The notes under the pieces: generated by a model | The model's database searches: none | What the model was told of the DNA's origin: nothing | Seen by the model: the letters and a program-made list of their open reading frames with translations, nothing else | Made by a program: the position numbers and the translations under genes | Part shown: piece after piece, positions 23,100 through 33,182 of the stretch | Layout of the letters: each line of letters begins with the position of its first letter | Numbering within the stretch: position 1 is the stretch's first letter | Assembly (NCBI GenBank): GCA_029532415.1 | Contig: JAQOTA010000027.1 | Span: forward strand, 186,001-250,000 | Source: Marasmius tenuissimus | Lineage: Eukaryota > Basidiomycota > Agaricomycetes > Agaricales > Marasmiaceae | Length of the DNA stretch: 64,000 nt | Direction: 5' to 3'

Positions 23100-25589
23100 A
23101 TGAGGAACGAAATTGCGTGTCTCCTGGGTCTCGGCATAGCCTTGTTTTTCTTCGTCGCTCGTCGGAGACATAAAGCGCTGCCGCTCCCCCCAGGACCTCG
23201 ACCGCTTCCAGTTCTAGGTGCGTACTTATTCGTTGTGGCCAATCCATGGAAAATCTCACCCGCTTGAATTTGAAGGCAACTTTTTCGATATTCCCGTACA
23301 GAATGAATGGGAAGAGTACGTGAAATGGGGTAGAAAATACGGTACGAGCCCCATGTCTAGACTCGAGATTCCCTATGACCCCTGACTGCTCCCCAGATTC
23401 CGATATCTTGTACCATGAATTTGCTGGAGTCTCGACTGTCATTCTTAATTCCCAAGAGGCTGTGAATGATTTGCTTGAGAAGAAGTCTAGCATCTATTCG
23501 AGCAGGTAGGGATCGATCAAAGTTGCTTTGGTATCTCCGAGAGCTTTTGGTTGACTTTCTTCCAGACCGAGGATGGTCATGGCGAATGAGCTGTAAGTAT
23601 TCGAGGTAATAATCTTTCGGCAATTCTGACGGTGTGGTCTATAGGGTCGGGTTGGTCGCTTCCCTGTTCTTCGACTCGTCGAGATACAGTGTATTTATCA
23701 TATGACTCCTTCTTAAGATGGGACTGGAACCTCGTTACGATGGCGTATGGTAAACGATGGAAGGACCTCAGGAAGCCAGTCGCACAAGGCAAGTACGTTG
23801 ATTGTACTCCCAACATCACCCCCACTCACCTCCATCGATCTGTAGAATTCAACCCAAAACAAAACAAGAGATGCGAGCCCCAACATACTGTCTCGCTCCG
23901 ATTGTTCCTCAACTCTTTACTGCACGATCCGGAAGATTTTTACCATTTACTTCGACAGTTAGTACTTCATTCTCGATCGACGGCTGCGAAATCGATCTTC
24001 TCATGCTTATGAGCCTCTTTTCCGTACTAGCATGGCGTCCTCGACCATCCAATCCATCGCATACGGGATCTCCCCCAAACCAGCCAGCGCAACGATCGAT
24101 CCCGTCGTAGCTACAGCCGAGAGGGCCCTCTGGTCCTTAATCTTAAGTGGGATACCAGGATCATTTTGGGTTGTGAGTAAACCATGACAATTGGCCCGGC
24201 TCGGAGGACTCTACGTTGACTCTCTGGTCATGGACACCTTGAAATAGGACTACATCCCCTTGCTCAAATTCATCCCACCTTGGTTTCCTGGTGCCGGTTT
24301 CCGACGACACGCTAAAGAATGGCGGAAGGACGTGACGGATATGTTGAATGAGCGGTATGATCTGTTGAAAACGAGGATGGTGAGTCATTTTAGTAGGTCT
24401 CCAATGATCGAGCGGCTTCCTTCAATAATCCTGACCCCACAGGCGGACGAAGACTACGTGCCTGCGTGTTTTGTGACCCACTGTTCGAATAGTGAATTCG
24501 GTTACGACGAACAGCTCATACGGGAATCAGCTGGGGCGGTGTACATGGGTAAGAAATTACCCTTCCCGATTCCCGACACGAGCAAGCTGAACCTTCTCCC
24601 TCTCTCCCGTAGCTGGAACCGATACGACCTTATGCGCATGGGAGACTTTCTTCCTAGCAATACTGTGCAACCCGGAAGTTCAGGCCAAAGCACAAGGAGA
24701 GATCGATCGAGTCATCGGAACGTCAAGGCTCCCCGAGTTCGGTGATCAGGATCAGCTACCATACGTTATGGCCATTGTATACGAAGTTCTAAGGTTATCT
24801 TTCTTGTTATTCTAATATCCTATCGACCCGCTGATCACGGCAACCGTTGCAGATGGCAGCCTGTGAACCCTCTTTGTGCGTAATGCGACTTCTGCGGCCG
24901 CGGGAGTCCTAACAATAGTCCTGCGTTTTAACCTTTAGGCCTGCCTCATCTCGTCACGGAGGAAGATGAATATAAGGGTTGTCGAATTCCGAAGAATTCA
25001 GTAGTCTTTGGTAACGCTTGGTGAGTCGAAGCCGCGGCCTTTTCTTGCACTACTAAGAGTGGCGCGGTTTCAAGGGCACTATTGCACGACGAGTCGACCT
25101 ATGGGCCTAATACCTACACGTTCATTCCTGAGCGTTTTCTGACGGAAGAAGGTTTGATCAATCCTCACGTCCCAGAACCTCTGGCAGGGTTTGGGTTTGG
25201 CAGGCGGTGAGCCTCGAAGAATCCGACTCACTTGTGGTACAGAATTGAACGAACCTCTACCGTATCATACTTAGGGTTTGTCCAGGCCGCCACTTTGCGA
25301 TGTCAAACATGTTCGCGGTGATCGCTTCTGTGCTTCAGAATTTCAGGATTTCGAAGGCGTTGGACGAGGATGGGAATGAGATTGGGCCTACTGGGGAGTT
25401 TGTTTCTACACTTCAGAAGTATGTGTCTGGTTATCTCTCCGTCTCGGGGTGCAACTGATCTCCTGTATCAATATCAGTCGACCTGCGCCATATTCTTGCA
25501 GGATCGAAGCACGGTCTCCAGAGCATAGACTATTGATAGAGTCCTCGGTCGTTAGTTTAGACGCCGAGTTGGGTCAAGGTGGTTTCTAG
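23100..25589 (+). CDS. Cytochrome P450 monooxygenase, copy 1 (apparently intact)
   Basis: ATG 23100, stop TAG 25587-25589, about a dozen short introns. The N-terminus is a single anchor helix (IACLLGLGIALFFFV) with a basic stop-transfer and the proline hinge LPLPPGPRPLPVLG, so it is ER-bound with a cytosolic catalytic domain. The C-helix region shows WDWNLVTMAYGKRWKDLRKP. The I-helix oxygen motif is AGTDTT (near 24612), the K-helix ExxR is EVLR (near 24786), FIPERFL is the PERF region, and the heme loop is FGFGRRVCPGRHFA, split by an intron after GRR (25209). All reading frames join. It is an agaricomycete class II P450; its substrate is unknown, but the nearby sesquiterpene synthase suggests a terpene. 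The exon after VMANEL (near 23592) is the least certain. Confidence 0.85.
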
Positions 25590-25669
25590 CTGATCCTCGA
25601 CGGTGGCGCTTTACCCCCAAGTACCGTGGCAACTTATACATTCTCGGCGTCGTTATCACTCGAATGTAC

Positions 25670-26005
25670 TACTGGGTTTTACATAATAGCGTGAACATGC
25701 GAAAAAAATATTTCGCCTTACGTGACCCGGTCCGACACCTCCAGCCGCTGTGGCAACACGGATTTGACCTCCGTCGGGATATCCCGCAGTGGCTTTGACC
25801 TTCTCCGACTGGAATGTGTACGTTGAAGCCTGCAGGTAAGATTATTTACCCTCCTCCGTGATGTTCCAACTGGTTAACGTCGGCGAGACACGCAAGGATT
25901 AAATGCCGTTCCTATGACTTATTGTACCCGAGTTCCGTAACCTGACTCAGCATTGCCGCTTCGGGCAGGTCTCATCCCCTGCATTCGAGTCACACAGAGG
26001 TGCTA
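25670..26005 (+). repeat. Left terminal inverted repeat
   Basis: Left arm of the element. The outermost ~40 bp are the best conserved, and similarity to the complement of 27095-27393 extends to about 26005 with small gaps. Confidence 0.8.
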
Positions 26006-27094
26006 AAATGATAATAATTGCAGATAACAGGCTCATAACAGTGAAATGGATGCCCTAGTCCGGGGTAGTAGTCCCCCAGAGAGCCCAGATATCAGGTCAA
26101 AATTTCAAGATTTTGCGTCAGCCGTCGGGTAATGCTCCCGGCGGAATGGAAGTGTATCCCTCATCCAAGCCGCTAAAACTCAGTATGCTTGAGGATGAGG
26201 GCCCGGTCATCAAACTGTGCAGGCCACCCATCTAGCCAACTTAGTGTCCTGATGTCGAGTTGAAAAGAACTCACGACGGAGTTCTCAATGTTCAGGCTCA
26301 ACGGTAAGTGCGAGTAGTAGGGTGAACTTCACTGATGATTCTAACAAGTTCGAGGGATGTACTCAGAGTAAATACTGAGGGGTACGTCGGTGTGCCTGAA
26401 TGCACAATAAGGATAGTATTTTACCTGGGTGCTAAACCAGTCAACGACGACTACCCGGTTAGGAGGAGTGAGAATGAGTTAGAAGATAGGAAACAAGCAC
26501 CAATGACTCGACGCTACAGGCATGAGTCTCATGGAGATCAAGAATCTTCCGATTCCGCAAGTGCTTAAGATGTGGTGGTTATAGATAGCGTTACTTGTCG
26601 GGTGTTTGGTACTATAATACAACACTGGTCTAAGTCAAGTAAAAGCAATGAAAGTGATCCTAGATATTCGAACCTACTATACTCAGCGTGGCAGTGAAAA
26701 AATCTGTCCAGGTTCTCCGCTAGACGGCGGTCTCGATGTGCAACAGAAAAACAGTCTAACACTGAAGTCTGTACCTTGAATGTGAAGGTAAGGTCTGTCG
26801 CTCTGGAACTTGGGATTTTGGATTTTGCTAAGTAAAGAGCAAAGAGCCCTTGGGTATTCCCGCTACTCAGCACTCAGTGACTATTAGACTTGTTATACAA
26901 GCTCATCATACAAGTCCGAATTATCTTACTTACCGTCACTGCGCCGTTCTCTCGGCATCTACAAGGTCAGGATCACCTTCGGCAAGTAGGGCCTTCTTGA
27001 TTCCCACGCTTCTAAGGCTCGTATTTCGGGACTTTCGTAGGACTCTGGGGATATAATCTCCACAATAGGCTATTTTTCTGCCTCTTTTAGAACG

Positions 27095-27393
27095 TCTGAG
27101 CACCTCTGTGTGGCTCGGATGTAGGGGACGAGGCCTGCCGGAAGCGGCAATGCTGAGTCAGGGCTGGGAAACTCGGGTCTGGCACGTCATAGAAACAGTA
27201 TTTTATCCTTGCGTATCCCGCCGACAGCAAACTGGTTCAGGCTTGCCTGAAGTCAGTATTGTGGATGGAAGTCAAAAGCTTGCTCGAAGCTCAATCTTGC
27301 AGGCCTCTCAAACCAACGGCAGTATGAGCGCTCCGAGGAGCCCGACGTGAAATAAAAAAATTGCGTGTTCACGCTATTATGCAAAACCCAGTA
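27095..27393 (-). repeat. Right terminal inverted repeat
   Basis: Right arm of the element, reverse complement of 25670-26005 with substitutions and short gaps. It ends at AAAACCCAG next to TA. Confidence 0.8.
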
Positions 27394-27481
27394 AGAAAAT
27401 TGCTGTCTTGGAGGATGATCGTCCCCAGTGTCTATACCTCGTTGACGACCCTAGACGCTCTCTTCACTCCCGAAACCCAAT

Positions 27482-27587
27482 GGTAAGATGGCCGAGCGGT
27501 TAAGGCGTGTGATTCAAGCTTCCGAAACACGAAGCTTTCTCTTCTCATGGGGGAAACCCCGCCAGAGTTCAAATCTCTGTCTTACCA
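27482..27587 (+). tRNA. tRNA-Leu(CAA) with intron, copy 2
   Basis: Nearly identical to the tRNA at 22577-22682: the acceptor, T arm, variable arm and intron are the same. It differs in the D loop (GGTTAAGGC) and in the base before T33 (GATTCAAG). The anticodon is CAA, with the intron hairpin conserved. It opens the second tRNA-P450 unit. Confidence 0.82.
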
Positions 27588-27971
27588 GGACCTGTTCTTT
27601 TTACTTTGTGCTATCGTACAATACAGTGAAATCGTAAAAATAACGAGAAATGGAAGTCAATGAATGGATCATGCCGATTCGAGCTTGTAGGCGGCCGAAC
27701 GTGGGAATTCACTGCAGTTGGTTCTTTCATCACGACCACAACTTTCTCATCGCGTCCATTCAACTGGAACGGTCTTTAAAGGGCACCAAAGACAAATATG
27801 CTCTAAAATAGCTGCGAAGAATCTGCCTCCTCCTTGCCAGTTGTCAGGCATCCCCCTCAGCTGACCTGGTATCGAAAAAAAGACACAGACAAAGTGTAGA
27901 ACTCGCTATCGGGCCACGAGGCCATAATCACCATGGCATGGTTATTGGTGGTTTTAGAACGGGGGCTTCTG

Positions 27972-27979
27972 TATATAAG
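27972..27979 (+). promoter_or_regulatory. TATA box of P450 gene 2
   Basis: TATATAAG, about 50 bp before ATG 28026, conserved with the TATA box of gene 1. Confidence 0.6.
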
Positions 27980-28025
27980 CCTTCAGACCTCTCCGATTCA
28001 AGCTTATCCATTCTCTCACAACACA

Positions 28026-30564
28026 ATGAAGAATCTGGCTGCCTGCATTCTACTTATAGCCTTATCTTTCTTCGTGATCATTCGCCGAAAACGCCGCAAG
28101 CTGCCACTTCCTCCAGGCCCTCGACCACTTCCATTACTGGGTTCGTATTCAATTTGAGTCGAAAAGGAAGTCTCACAGTTCTTATCTATTTGAAGGGAAT
28201 TTTTTCGATATCCCCGTGCGACATGAATGGGAAGAGTATGTGAAATGGGGTAGAAAATACAGTATGCTATTCTTGCCGTGCTCTAATTCGCTTACGATTC
28301 TGATTTTTAATGACCGTTACCGCTCCTTAGATTCTGATATCTTGTATCACGAATTTGTCGGGGCCTCAACTATTATCCTCAACTCTCAGCAGGCAGTGAA
28401 CGACTTGCTCGAGAAAAGGTCTAGTATCTACTCAAGCAGGTGGTACATCGCACTTTTCTTAGTATGGCTTAGACTCCTTATTCACTTTTCCAAGACCGAG
28501 AATGATCATGACGAACGAATTGTGAGTACTCTGTGCATCAGTTGGTCGCTACTGCTGGTTCTGACGATCACGATCATCGCCGATGGCTCCTAGGATCGGG
28601 TTGGTTTCTTACTTTTGTTATGCGCGATACTTGTCTTTATAATCGCCTTGAGATGGGACTGGAGCTTTACATTGATGCCCTACGGTAAGCGGTGGAAGGA
28701 CCTCCGAAAACCCGTTGCACAAGGTGTTTCAGCCGCGCGCACTCCTGACATTGTAACCTTCAACTCAATCTACTCCCCTCTTTCGCCGTAGAATTCAATC
28801 TGAAGCAAAGCGACAAATATGAACCTCAACATGCAGTCTCCCTTCTGTTCTTTCTGAAATCTCTGCTGAACGATCCTGATGATTTTTATCACTTGCTCCG
28901 ACAGTCAGTCATGAAGTTTCCCCTATCCGGTGGCTGGAAAATTTTGTGACGAACCTCTTGCCTTCGCAGCATGGCGTCCTCGTCCATCCAGGCTATAACA
29001 TACGGGATTACTCCGAGACCAGCAAGCGCGTCAATCAACCCGGTCGTAGCCAAAGCTGAGAAGGCCGTTTTGTCCTTCGCCTTGAGTACCATACCAGGGT
29101 CATTTTGGGTTGTGAGTATATGATCCTTTCGCTTCCGAGTTCAGACGGATCTTCGGCGCCCACAATCCCGCATAGGACTACATGCCCTTACTCAAACACA
29201 TCCCACCCTGGGTTCCCGGTGCCGGTTTCCAACGAAAGGCTCAAGAATGGCGGAAGGACGTGATGAATATGCTGAACGAGCGGTACGATCTTTTGAAAAC
29301 GAGGATGGTGAGTAAGACTTCCCTGTCAGTGGAAAAAAAAACTTTTCTCATCGAACGAATGGGTATTCCTCCCTCCCCTCGACTCACAGGCAGACGGGGA
29401 CTATGCGCCTGCTTGTTTTGTAACTCACTGTTTGAACAGCGATTCTGGAAGTGGTTGCGATGAGCAGCTGATACGAGAAGCCGCTGGAGCGGTATATGCG
29501 GGTAAGCAATTACCCTCCCGAAGACGGGATAGTAGCAAAGCTGAACCTTTTCCTTTCTCAGCTGGAACCGATACTACGCTATGCGCGTGGGAAACTTTCT
29601 TCCTATGTAGCAATGTTGTGCAACCCGGATATTCAGAGTAAGGCACAGGAGGAAATTAATCGAGTTGTCGGGATGTCAAGGCTCCCCGAGTTCGAAGACG
29701 GGGATCACCTACCATATATTATGGCCGTCGTGTATGAGCTTCTAAGGTTACTCTTCTTCTATTTCAATCTCCTGTCCCGCCATTGATGGTAACCGTTGCA
29801 GATGGCAGCCTGTGAACCCTCTTTGTGCGTAGCATTGAGATCAGTACTGCACTTTGTCCGGTCCCGCGAGTCCTAATGAAAGACCTGCGTTTCAGGCTTA
29901 GCTCATCTCGTCACTGTAGACGACGAATACAACGGTTATAGCATCCCGAAAAAGTCTGTGGTATTCGGTAACGCCTGGTAAGTGCATACCCATGATACAT
30001 CATCGGCCTCCTTTTGTATAATCAAAAGCTTTGACGCGGCTTCAAGCACGCTATTACATGACGAGTCAACCTACGGGCCTGATACCTACGAGTTCATCCC
30101 TGAGCGTTTTCTGACGGAAGAAGGCTTGATCAATCCTCGGGTTCCAGAACCTCTCGCAGGATTTGGCTTTGGTAGGCGGTGAGTGGGCGTGGTTCATTCC
30201 ACAGTCAATCCAAGCGACTGACGGGATTGTTCTTTCCCTCATCGTAGGATCTGCCCAGGCCGCCACTTTGCAATATCCTCCACCTTCGTGGTTATCGCTT
30301 CTGTACTTCAGAGTTTCCGGATTTCGAAGGCATTGGATGAGGACGGGCGCGAGATCGAACCTACCGGAGAGTTTCTTTCTACGCTCCAGAAGTATGTGAC
30401 GGAGCTTCTCCGTCTACTTCGAGTTGCAACTGATTCTCTATCATAGTCGACCTGCGCCATATTCTTGTAAGATCCAGGTGCGAACCGTCGCCCATAAGGT
30501 CCTGATAGAGTCCTCCGTCGCGGGGTTGAACGACGAGTTGGGGTTGGGTCAAGGTCGTTTCTAG
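28026..30564 (+). pseudogene. Cytochrome P450, copy 2, frameshifted
   Basis: ATG 28026 (MKNLAACILL..., anchor and LPLPPGPRPLPLLG hinge), stop TAG 30562-30564. Exon order and splice sites mirror the gene at 23100-25589, and most of the protein is conserved, including AGTDTT (29572), ExxR (ELLR, near 29740) and the heme loop FGFGRR|ICPGRHFA (about 30165-30275). Directly after AGTDTTLCAWETFFL there is a 4-nt insertion, TGTA at 29606-29609, compared with copy 1. It shifts the frame and gives TAA at 29639-29641, losing the K-helix and heme parts. No intron that would remove it is evident. I therefore call a recent pseudogene; a sequencing error is the main alternative, since the rest is well kept. 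Confidence 0.7.
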
Positions 30565-30727
30565 GCCGATAGCGGCGTTTTGCGCCGGTACTGTACTGAG
30601 CCTGTACGTATCGGCCGTTATCTTTCGAATGGAAAGAAATTGCTGTTCAAGTCTTGGGGGATGATCGACTCCCAAAATACATAAGTACTTCCGCGACGAC
30701 GCGGGAGACCTACTCCCCGCTTGTAAT

Positions 30728-30819
30728 GGTAAGATGGCCGTGCGGTTGAGGCGTGTGACTCGGACTTCCGAAATTCTCATGGGGGAAACCCCCCCAGAGT
30801 TCAAATCTCTGTCTGACCA
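30728..30819 (+). pseudogene. Decayed tRNA-Leu, copy 3
   Basis: It matches the two tRNA-Leu genes over the acceptor, D arm, variable arm and T arm, but lacks part of the intron and anticodon region (CTCGGAC followed by TTCCGAAATTCTCA), has GTGCGG in the D loop, an acceptor mismatch (TCTGACC against GGTAAGA) and a disturbed variable-arm end. It marks the right border of the tandem array. Confidence 0.8.
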
Positions 30820-31433
30820 GATTATATTTTCTCGTACTTTACTTTTGTGCATCATTTGCCGTGAACAGACCCCTCTGCGTTACCTGTCGCGCTTCGAAGA
30901 GGATGAAGTGCTGTTCAGAACCTGTCAGAACTGGTATGACTCAGGAGATTCGCTTTAATTTGCGGGGAGGACGCACTCGACGACTCGGGAGGTGCAAGGC
31001 GTGACATGGGGCATGGGGCATGGGTCATGATTGAAAACTCCGAAGAGGGGCATATTTGTGGTCCTAATAGCTAAATCATAAATCATATCGAGTCTACTCT
31101 AACTAGTCAAGGCATAATACATGAAGCCATAATTGAGGAGTAAGGAAGACGAATAACTGATACAGAGTGCGATAGCCATTAGGTAGACAGTCGAAGCATC
31201 TGATAGACAAAAGAAGTACAGCACTAGATAGAAGATCGAAGGTATGTAGTTATATATACGGACGAGTATACGGTGAAAATTATGAGCAGACCAGAGAAAA
31301 GGAAACCGAAGGTGTGAGAGAGAGAGAGATGGAATATATGGATACAGTGTGAACAAAGTTGATGATGCAGAATAACACAGGGGGTGATGCAATCGTGATG
31401 AAAGGTCGTCAGGTCGATGCGAGCGGATGTGGT
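30820..31433. other. Intergenic, AT-rich, 3' side of terpene synthase
   Basis: About 610 bp with short repeats such as CATGGGGCATGGG (31008-31030) and an AGAGAGAG run near 31318. No gene is visible. Confidence 0.4.
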
Positions 31434-33050
31434 TTACCACTTAGCTTCTTCCCTGACGGGAAGAAGCTTAACATATCTCGTGTTCTTCACAGCCTGGCCC
31501 TCCGAGCCAAAGTAACGAGTTGTTTGGAAACTCCAGTGCAAGGAACTGGGTGGTGTGATCAGAAACATGGAAACAGCGCCACAGCATGAAAAGGGGTAAA
31601 CGGGGACGAGAAACTCACCCAACAATCCAATCTTGCAGCCCCTTGACGTAACGTTGGACCATATCATCAACTTCAGGTCCCCATGACGGCAGGTTCTCCC
31701 TCGTCGCGTTGAAGTTGTCGATGCAATTTCTGCACTTCTCGCCAACGAAGTCCATAGCACTTTGGAGAGTATGCCCATAGTGCACCATGAGGATGACGAT
31801 CATGTTGTGCGTGTCGCCTCGTGCTTGCTCGACATTGTACGAGAAGATATCCTGGATAAACGTTCGGGATCAGAACGGGTGCTATCGCGACTGTGAAGCG
31901 AGTAAGGAGACCGGAGCTCACGTTGGACCAGGTAACGAGGTCATTGGTATACTCGTTGAGAGCACTTATGGCAGGACTCGACGCAACCTCCTCGGGTAGA
32001 TCAATGTCAAGGGCGTATCTGTCAAACGGGAAGGGCCACCACGGTCAGCACAACAAAAATCATAAACAACGTGCCGATTCGGACTAACTCAATCAGTGCC
32101 CAGCACGGTTTGCAACCTAAACCGATAGCAGGGGGAAGACATGATACATCAGGGCCAAGCATATCGACAGGGGGGAGGAGTTGAAGAAATAGAACGTACC
32201 GGAAGTATCCCTTCGGACGTCAATGTACGTCTCAAGGTCTGGAATAACATCCGAATCACGCGCGATGGTTTGAATGTGAACAGCTTCGAAGAACAGTTCC
32301 AATGTTTCCTTGAACCGGCTTTGACAGCCAGGCTTTGCATCGCGGATGCAACGACTCCAGAAACTATTTCGGCGGAGAAAGGTAAACAAATACACGTCAG
32401 TCAGAACGGGACGCCGCGTCAAGAATGGAGAAATATATGTGCGCACTCCCTAGCAAGCTTTCCGGCGTTGATTTCTTCCTCGGGTTGCTTTTTGCCGGGA
32501 GCGTGAGTGGCCTTGTAGGCCGCAGGGAACCAAAGAGCGTTCATGACAGAGTCTGCCAGAACGTCCGTGTCACTCGTCATCATCCCATCACTGATATTAT
32601 CCCTGTGCACAAAGAGAACCATGTCAGTCTCAGGGTTCATGAACGTGGAGAGGGCGTGTGCCAGGATGGAACACGAAAGCGGGAACGTGATAGGAGAGGG
32701 AGGAAAGAGATAACTCACAGATGGAACAAGTAATTCATGAAATCAGAAACGACACGAAGCCTCTCATCCGTGGTGTTGTTGTAGCAGAAGGCGGTCAGTT
32801 CACCTGCTTGGAGCCCATAGAGGGCTTTCCGTCTCTTCTCGTTCAGCATCGGACAGTTCTGGTCCAGCCACCGAACAGATTGAGAAGCAACCGCGTCCCC
32901 GTTGTCGTGGTACGCGAGGGGGAATGTACAGTGAGAGACCAGGTCGGGAAGCATGAACGAGTCCACCGTGGCCGGTGATGCAGCGTCCGCCTTCTTGACG
33001 GTGGCAAAGCTTTCTGCGGTAGGAGCAGTTGAACCGAAGTCGACAGCCAT
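31434..33050 (-). CDS. Sesquiterpene synthase (class I terpene cyclase)
   Basis: ATG 33050 (MAVDFGSTAPTAESF), stop TAA 31434-31436, several introns, about 350 residues, the usual size for basidiomycete sesquiterpene synthases. The metal-binding aspartate motif reads LDNISDGM (D-N-x-x-D), formed across an intron at about 32601-32718. The second metal site is NDIFSYNVE (NDxxSxxxE), near 31860-31930. The C-terminal HWSFQTTRYFG holds the Arg-Tyr pair that contacts the diphosphate. It cyclises farnesyl diphosphate with Mg2+ in the cytosol. The WIVGSLHWSF-type ending resembles the protoilludene-synthase-like clade, but product cannot be read from sequence. Two P450 loci lie just beside it, suggesting a terpene cluster. 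A TATA-like ATATATAT on the minus strand is near 33173-33182. Confidence 0.9.
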
Positions 33051-33172
33051 TGGATCAGGTACTAGATCGTTCGTAGAGTAGGAAGAGGAAGCGTGTGGAC
33101 GTTCACGAAGAACAAAAAGGGAGAAGAACGTTGGGAAGGACAACCTGATAAACTTTTACACTTGACGACCGA

Positions 33173-33182
33173 CATATATATC
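33173..33182 (-). promoter_or_regulatory. TATA-like element upstream of terpene synthase
   Basis: GATATATATG on the minus strand about 125 bp before the ATG at 33050. Its distance is somewhat long, so this is tentative. Confidence 0.35.

Larger units (their letters stand above)
25670..27393. mobile_element. Non-autonomous DNA transposon with long terminal inverted repeats
   Basis: The left end (25672 on, CTGGGTTTTACATAATAGCG) is the imperfect reverse complement of the right end (up to 27391, GCTATTATGCAAAACCCAG). The inverted similarity continues inward for about 300 bp: for example GACTCAGCATTGCCGCTTC near 25945 against its complement near 27150, and ACACAGAGGTGCT near 26000 against AGCACCTCTGTGT near 27100. 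TA flanks both ends. The second tRNA-P450 unit has the same flanking sequence without the element (near 30620-30645), which proves an insertion. The interior of about 1.1 kb has only short frames and no transposase motif. Superfamily is unresolved; a TA-target type fits. Confidence 0.85.

Noticed and set aside
26335..27350. Possible transposase in the inverted-repeat element
   Set aside because: Only four frames of up to ~100 codons, on both strands, without DDE/DDD-type motifs or splice-phase continuity.
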